From the NCBI GenBank assembly GCA_030537615.1, contig JAUNVP010000001.1:62001-126000 (forward strand): DNA of 64,000 bases. The letters run 5' to 3'. The notes under the pieces are model-generated. The model searched no databases, was not told the origin of the DNA, and saw nothing but the letters and a program-made list of their open reading frames with translations. Origin of the DNA: Actinomycetaceae bacterium. Lineage in GTDB: Bacteria; Actinomycetota; Actinomycetes; Actinomycetales; Actinomycetaceae. How positions within the stretch are numbered: position 1 is the stretch's first letter; each line of letters opens with the position of its first letter. Shown piece after piece: positions 61,581-64,000 of the stretch. A program made the translations under genes and the position numbers.

Positions 61581-63761
61581 ATGACTGCCACACCAATGCC
61601 GGTTGATCCGGGAATCCTCGCCGCTGTAGCTGGCGCACGCTATCATTCACCTCATTCCGTCCTCGGAGCCCACGTTCACGATGGTTCAGTGACGGTCAGG
61701 ACTGTCCGTCATTTGGCCGATGCTGTCCAAGTGGTCACCGCAGACGGGGTCTACGAAGCCGAACACGAACAGGATGGCATTTGGGTTGCGGTGCTCCCCA
61801 CTTCGTCTATCCCCGACTATCGTCTGCGCGTAACATACGGCGATCAAACTGCCGATGTCGATGACCCGTACCGGTATTTACCCACTCTCGGGGAGATGGA
61901 TATCTATCTCATTCGCGAAGGTCGCCACGAAACCCTGTGGACCGTGCTTGGTTCCCGAGTTCGATCGTATTCGGGGCAGCTCGGAGAGGTCACCGGTGTT
62001 TCCTTCGCCGTGTGGGCACCTAACGCGCAGGCCGTCCGTGTCGTCGGAGATTTCAACTACTGGGACGGCACGGGATCAGCTATGCGCTCCCTCGGCGATT
62101 CGGGTGTGTGGGAGCTGTTTATCCCCGGAGTTGAGGTCGGAGCACGCTACAAATACGAGATTTGTGGGCCCGACGGGAACTGGATGCAAAAGGCAGATCC
62201 GATGGCCCGTGCAACCGAGATTCCGCCGGCTACCGCATCGGTCGTCACCGATCAGTTCCACGAATGGAACGATGACGAGTGGATGAAGGCGCGCGAAACG
62301 AAAAATCCCCAAGAGGGACCAATGTCGATCTACGAGCTCCATGTTGGCTCGTGGAAGCAAGGGCTCGGATACCGAGGACTGGCCGAGGAGCTCATTCCCT
62401 ATCTCAAGGAAATGGGGTTCACGCACGTCGAACTCATGCCGGTGGCCGAGCATCCATTTGGTGGCTCGTGGGGCTACCAGGTGACGTCCTACTACGCACC
62501 GACTGCGCGCTTTGGCACACCCGATGATTTCCGCTACCTGATTGACCAGCTGCACCAAGCAGGAATCGGTGTCATTCTTGACTGGGTTCCCGCGCATTTC
62601 CCGAAGGACTCGTGGGCACTGGCTCGATTCGATGGGACCGCGCTGTACGAAGATCCCGATCCGCTTCGCGGTGAGCATCCCGATTGGGGAACGCTCGTGT
62701 TCAATTTCGGCCGCCGGGAAGTGCGGAATTTCCTCGTCGCCAACGCCCTGTACTGGTTAGAAGACTTCCACATTGACGGCCTGAGGGTCGATGCGGTGGC
62801 ATCGATGCTCTACCTTGACTACTCACGCCAAGACGGCCAGTGGCGCCCCAATCAGTACGGAGGTCGCGAGAACCTCGAAGCGATTCAGTTCCTCCAAGAA
62901 ACTAACGCAACTGCCTACCGTCGCAATCCGGGCATCGTCATGATCGCTGAGGAATCGACGGCGTGGCCAGGGGTTACCGCTCCCACGTCCGGTGGCGGTC
63001 TGGGATTCGGACTCAAGTGGAACATGGGATGGATGAACGACACCCTGCGCTACTGCCAGGAAGATCCTGTCAATCGTCGTTGGCACCACGGTGAACTGAC
63101 TTTCTCACTGGTCTACGCGTTCTCAGAGAACTTCGTCCTCCCCCTCTCCCACGACGAGGTAGTTCACGGTAAGGGTTCGCTGATCTCGAAGATGCCCGGG
63201 GATAAGTGGCGCAAACTGGCAGGAGTCCGTTCACTGTTCGCCTACCAGTGGTCGCACCCAGGCAAGCAGCTTCTGTTCATGGGCCAGGAGTTTGCTCAGG
63301 AGTCCGAATGGTCGGAGGCTTACTCTCTTGATTGGTGGCTCCTCGATGACGAAGGGCACCGTGGCATTAATCGTCTGGTGGCCCGCCTCAATGAGCTGTA
63401 CACCACGTCGCCAGCCTTGTGGGATGACAACTTCACCGGATACGAATGGATTGAGGCCGGCGACGCTGACCACAATGTCATTTCCTATATCCGCAAGGGA
63501 ATCAACGCTGACGGTGAGACCGATATGCTCGTGTGCGTCTCCAACTTCGGTGGAAATCCGCACGAAGGCTACCGCGTCGGTTTACCCTTCGGCGGCCGCT
63601 GGGAAGAAGTACTCAACACGGACGCAGAAATCTACGGTGGTTCCGGCGTTGGCAACATGGGCGAAGTCTATGCCGAGGACGTTCCATGGAACGGACGACC
63701 GTCGTCTGCACAACTGCGTATTCCGCCACTCGGTGCTATCTGGCTCAAACCAGCACCATAA
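61581..63761 (+). CDS. glgB: 1,4-alpha-glucan branching enzyme
   Basis: 726 aa. It adds alpha-1,6 branches to the linear glucan made by GlgE. An N1 beta-domain (about 1-110), CBM48 (about 115-215), then the barrel: [20 protein letters not shown], nucleophile Asp in [18 protein letters not shown], acid/base Glu in [13 protein letters not shown], third Asp in [11 protein letters not shown]. Last gene of glgE-treS-mak-glgB, with a strong terminator. Confidence 0.96.
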   Translation: MTATPMPVDPGILAAVAGARYHSPHSVLGAHVHDGSVTVRTVRHLADAVQVVTADGVYEAEHEQDGIWVAVLPTSSIPDYRLRVTYGDQTADVDDPYRYLPTLGEMDIYLIREGRHETLWTVLGSRVRSYSGQLGEVTGVSFAVWAPNAQAVRVVGDFNYWDGTGSAMRSLGDSGVWELFIPGVEVGARYKYEICGPDGNWMQKADPMARATEIPPATASVVTDQFHEWNDDEWMKARETKNPQEGPMSIYELHVGSWKQGLGYRGLAEELIPYLKEMGFTHVELMPVAEHPFGGSWGYQVTSYYAPTARFGTPDDFRYLIDQLHQAGIGVILDWVPAHFPKDSWALARFDGTALYEDPDPLRGEHPDWGTLVFNFGRREVRNFLVANALYWLEDFHIDGLRVDAVASMLYLDYSRQDGQWRPNQYGGRENLEAIQFLQETNATAYRRNPGIVMIAEESTAWPGVTAPTSGGGLGFGLKWNMGWMNDTLRYCQEDPVNRRWHHGELTFSLVYAFSENFVLPLSHDEVVHGKGSLISKMPGDKWRKLAGVRSLFAYQWSHPGKQLLFMGQEFAQESEWSEAYSLDWWLLDDEGHRGINRLVARLNELYTTSPALWDDNFTGYEWIEAGDADHNVISYIRKGINADGETDMLVCVSNFGGNPHEGYRVGLPFGGRWEEVLNTDAEIYGGSGVGNMGEVYAEDVPWNGRPSSAQLRIPPLGAIWLKPAP

Positions 63762-63776
63762 TCGCTCGACCAATTG

Positions 63777-63806
63777 CTTCGGCCCCCGCCTTCGCGGGGG
63801 CCGAAG
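63777..63806. terminator. Terminator between glgB and the convergent thioredoxin-like gene
   Basis: Perfect 12-bp stem (cttcggcccccg and complement) with a CCTTCG loop; no T-run. Confidence 0.8.
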
Positions 63807-63832
63807 TCTGTGAGAGATACGTTCGCCAGGTA

Positions 63833-64000
63833 CTAGAACAGTAGCGTCGATAGTCGGCTACGGGCTTCACGTACGCGCGAATCCGAATTCCCAAGCACGG
63901 TAAACATCTCGACGAGACGGGCTCGAATACTGTCACGCTTGTCGGCATCAATGTTCTGATCAGCCATCGCAGAAAGGAGGATTTCAAACGCTTCATCGAC
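63833..64000 (-). CDS. Co-chaperone YbbN/CnoX-like thioredoxin-TPR protein (C-terminal end only)
   Basis: Only the last 55 codons are in the window. They contain DEAFEILLSAMA, RARLVEMFTVLGNSDSRV and a final ARSRLSTLLF, matching the C-terminal tetratricopeptide-like helices of thioredoxin-like YbbN/CnoX. Such a gene lies near glgB and glgE in other actinobacteria. The thioredoxin domain is beyond the edge. Confidence 0.7.
   Translation of the reverse strand, partial: VDEAFEILLSAMADQNIDADKRDSIRARLVEMFTVLGNSDSRVREARSRLSTLLF

Noticed and set aside
1-64000. CRISPR arrays, insertion sequences, prophage
   Set aside because: No regularly spaced repeats, transposase, integrase or phage structural genes were seen.

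Overview
The window reads as chromosomal DNA of a moderate-GC actinobacterium, most likely in the Actinomycetaceae neighbourhood (Trueperella, Arcanobacterium or Actinotignum-like). The reasons are the GlgE maltosyltransferase pathway, oligoribonuclease, actinobacterial bL32, Nei2-type glycosylase, split glucose/GlcNAc PTS proteins, and many genes whose start codon lies 6-7 nt after a TAnnnT-like -10 box, as expected for leaderless mRNAs. The genus cannot be fixed from sequence alone. No insertion sequence, prophage, integrase or CRISPR array was seen; the only clearly dead gene is a DUF2264 relic at 2199-3010.

Layout. 1-1919: clpP (cut by the window edge) and tig. 2090-3295: a palindrome, the decayed DUF2264 gene and tRNA-Pro. 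3395-9407: tRNA-Gly, two short-chain dehydrogenases, an iron-type ABC importer with a DtxR/IdeR-like box, and a PepSY lipoprotein. 9638-14343: peptidases PepO and PepN. 14444-19938: two unlinked PTS IIB proteins and one IIA, an FtsX-type ABC exporter, and malQ. 20063-26774: tesB, an aminotransferase, ettA, an ssb paralogue, orn and ilvA. 26828-30889: tRNA-Arg, rpmF, a zinc-independent ribosomal pair (rpsN2, rpmB2) behind a Zur-like box, yigZ, cysK-cysE behind a putative cysteine attenuator, and a GNAT protein. 30847-35822: peptide/nickel-type ABC operon. 35944-42090: nei2, an alpha-amylase-family enzyme, galM and leuS. 42257-48173: dps, HIT protein, a DtxR/MntR-family regulator coupled to VKOR, two identical tRNA-Lys, an orphan DUF2384-like protein, bcp, a flavin reductase-like protein, a CPBP protease and tRNA-Leu. 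48197-52330: etfB-etfA-nifS-mnmA operon. 52529-63761: glgX, trpS, glgE-treS-mak-glgB. 63833-64000: the end of a CnoX/YbbN-like gene.

Two themes link the genes. One is alpha-glucan and trehalose metabolism: TreS and maltokinase make maltose-1-phosphate, GlgE polymerises it, GlgB branches it, and GlgX, MalQ and the amylase-family enzyme break it down. The other is nutrient sensing: a DtxR-like box before an iron importer, a metal regulator with manganese-type ligands, a Zur-like box before zinc-free ribosomal proteins, a NagR/DasR-like site before a PTS IIB gene, and a Cys-rich upstream ORF before cysK.

The most interesting element is the cysK leader (28578-28767): a promoter giving a leaderless 25-codon ORF with three Cys codons near its end, two of them inside a 9-bp stem, followed by competing downstream stems. 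It looks like cysteine-responsive attenuation. The idea rests on sequence reading only.
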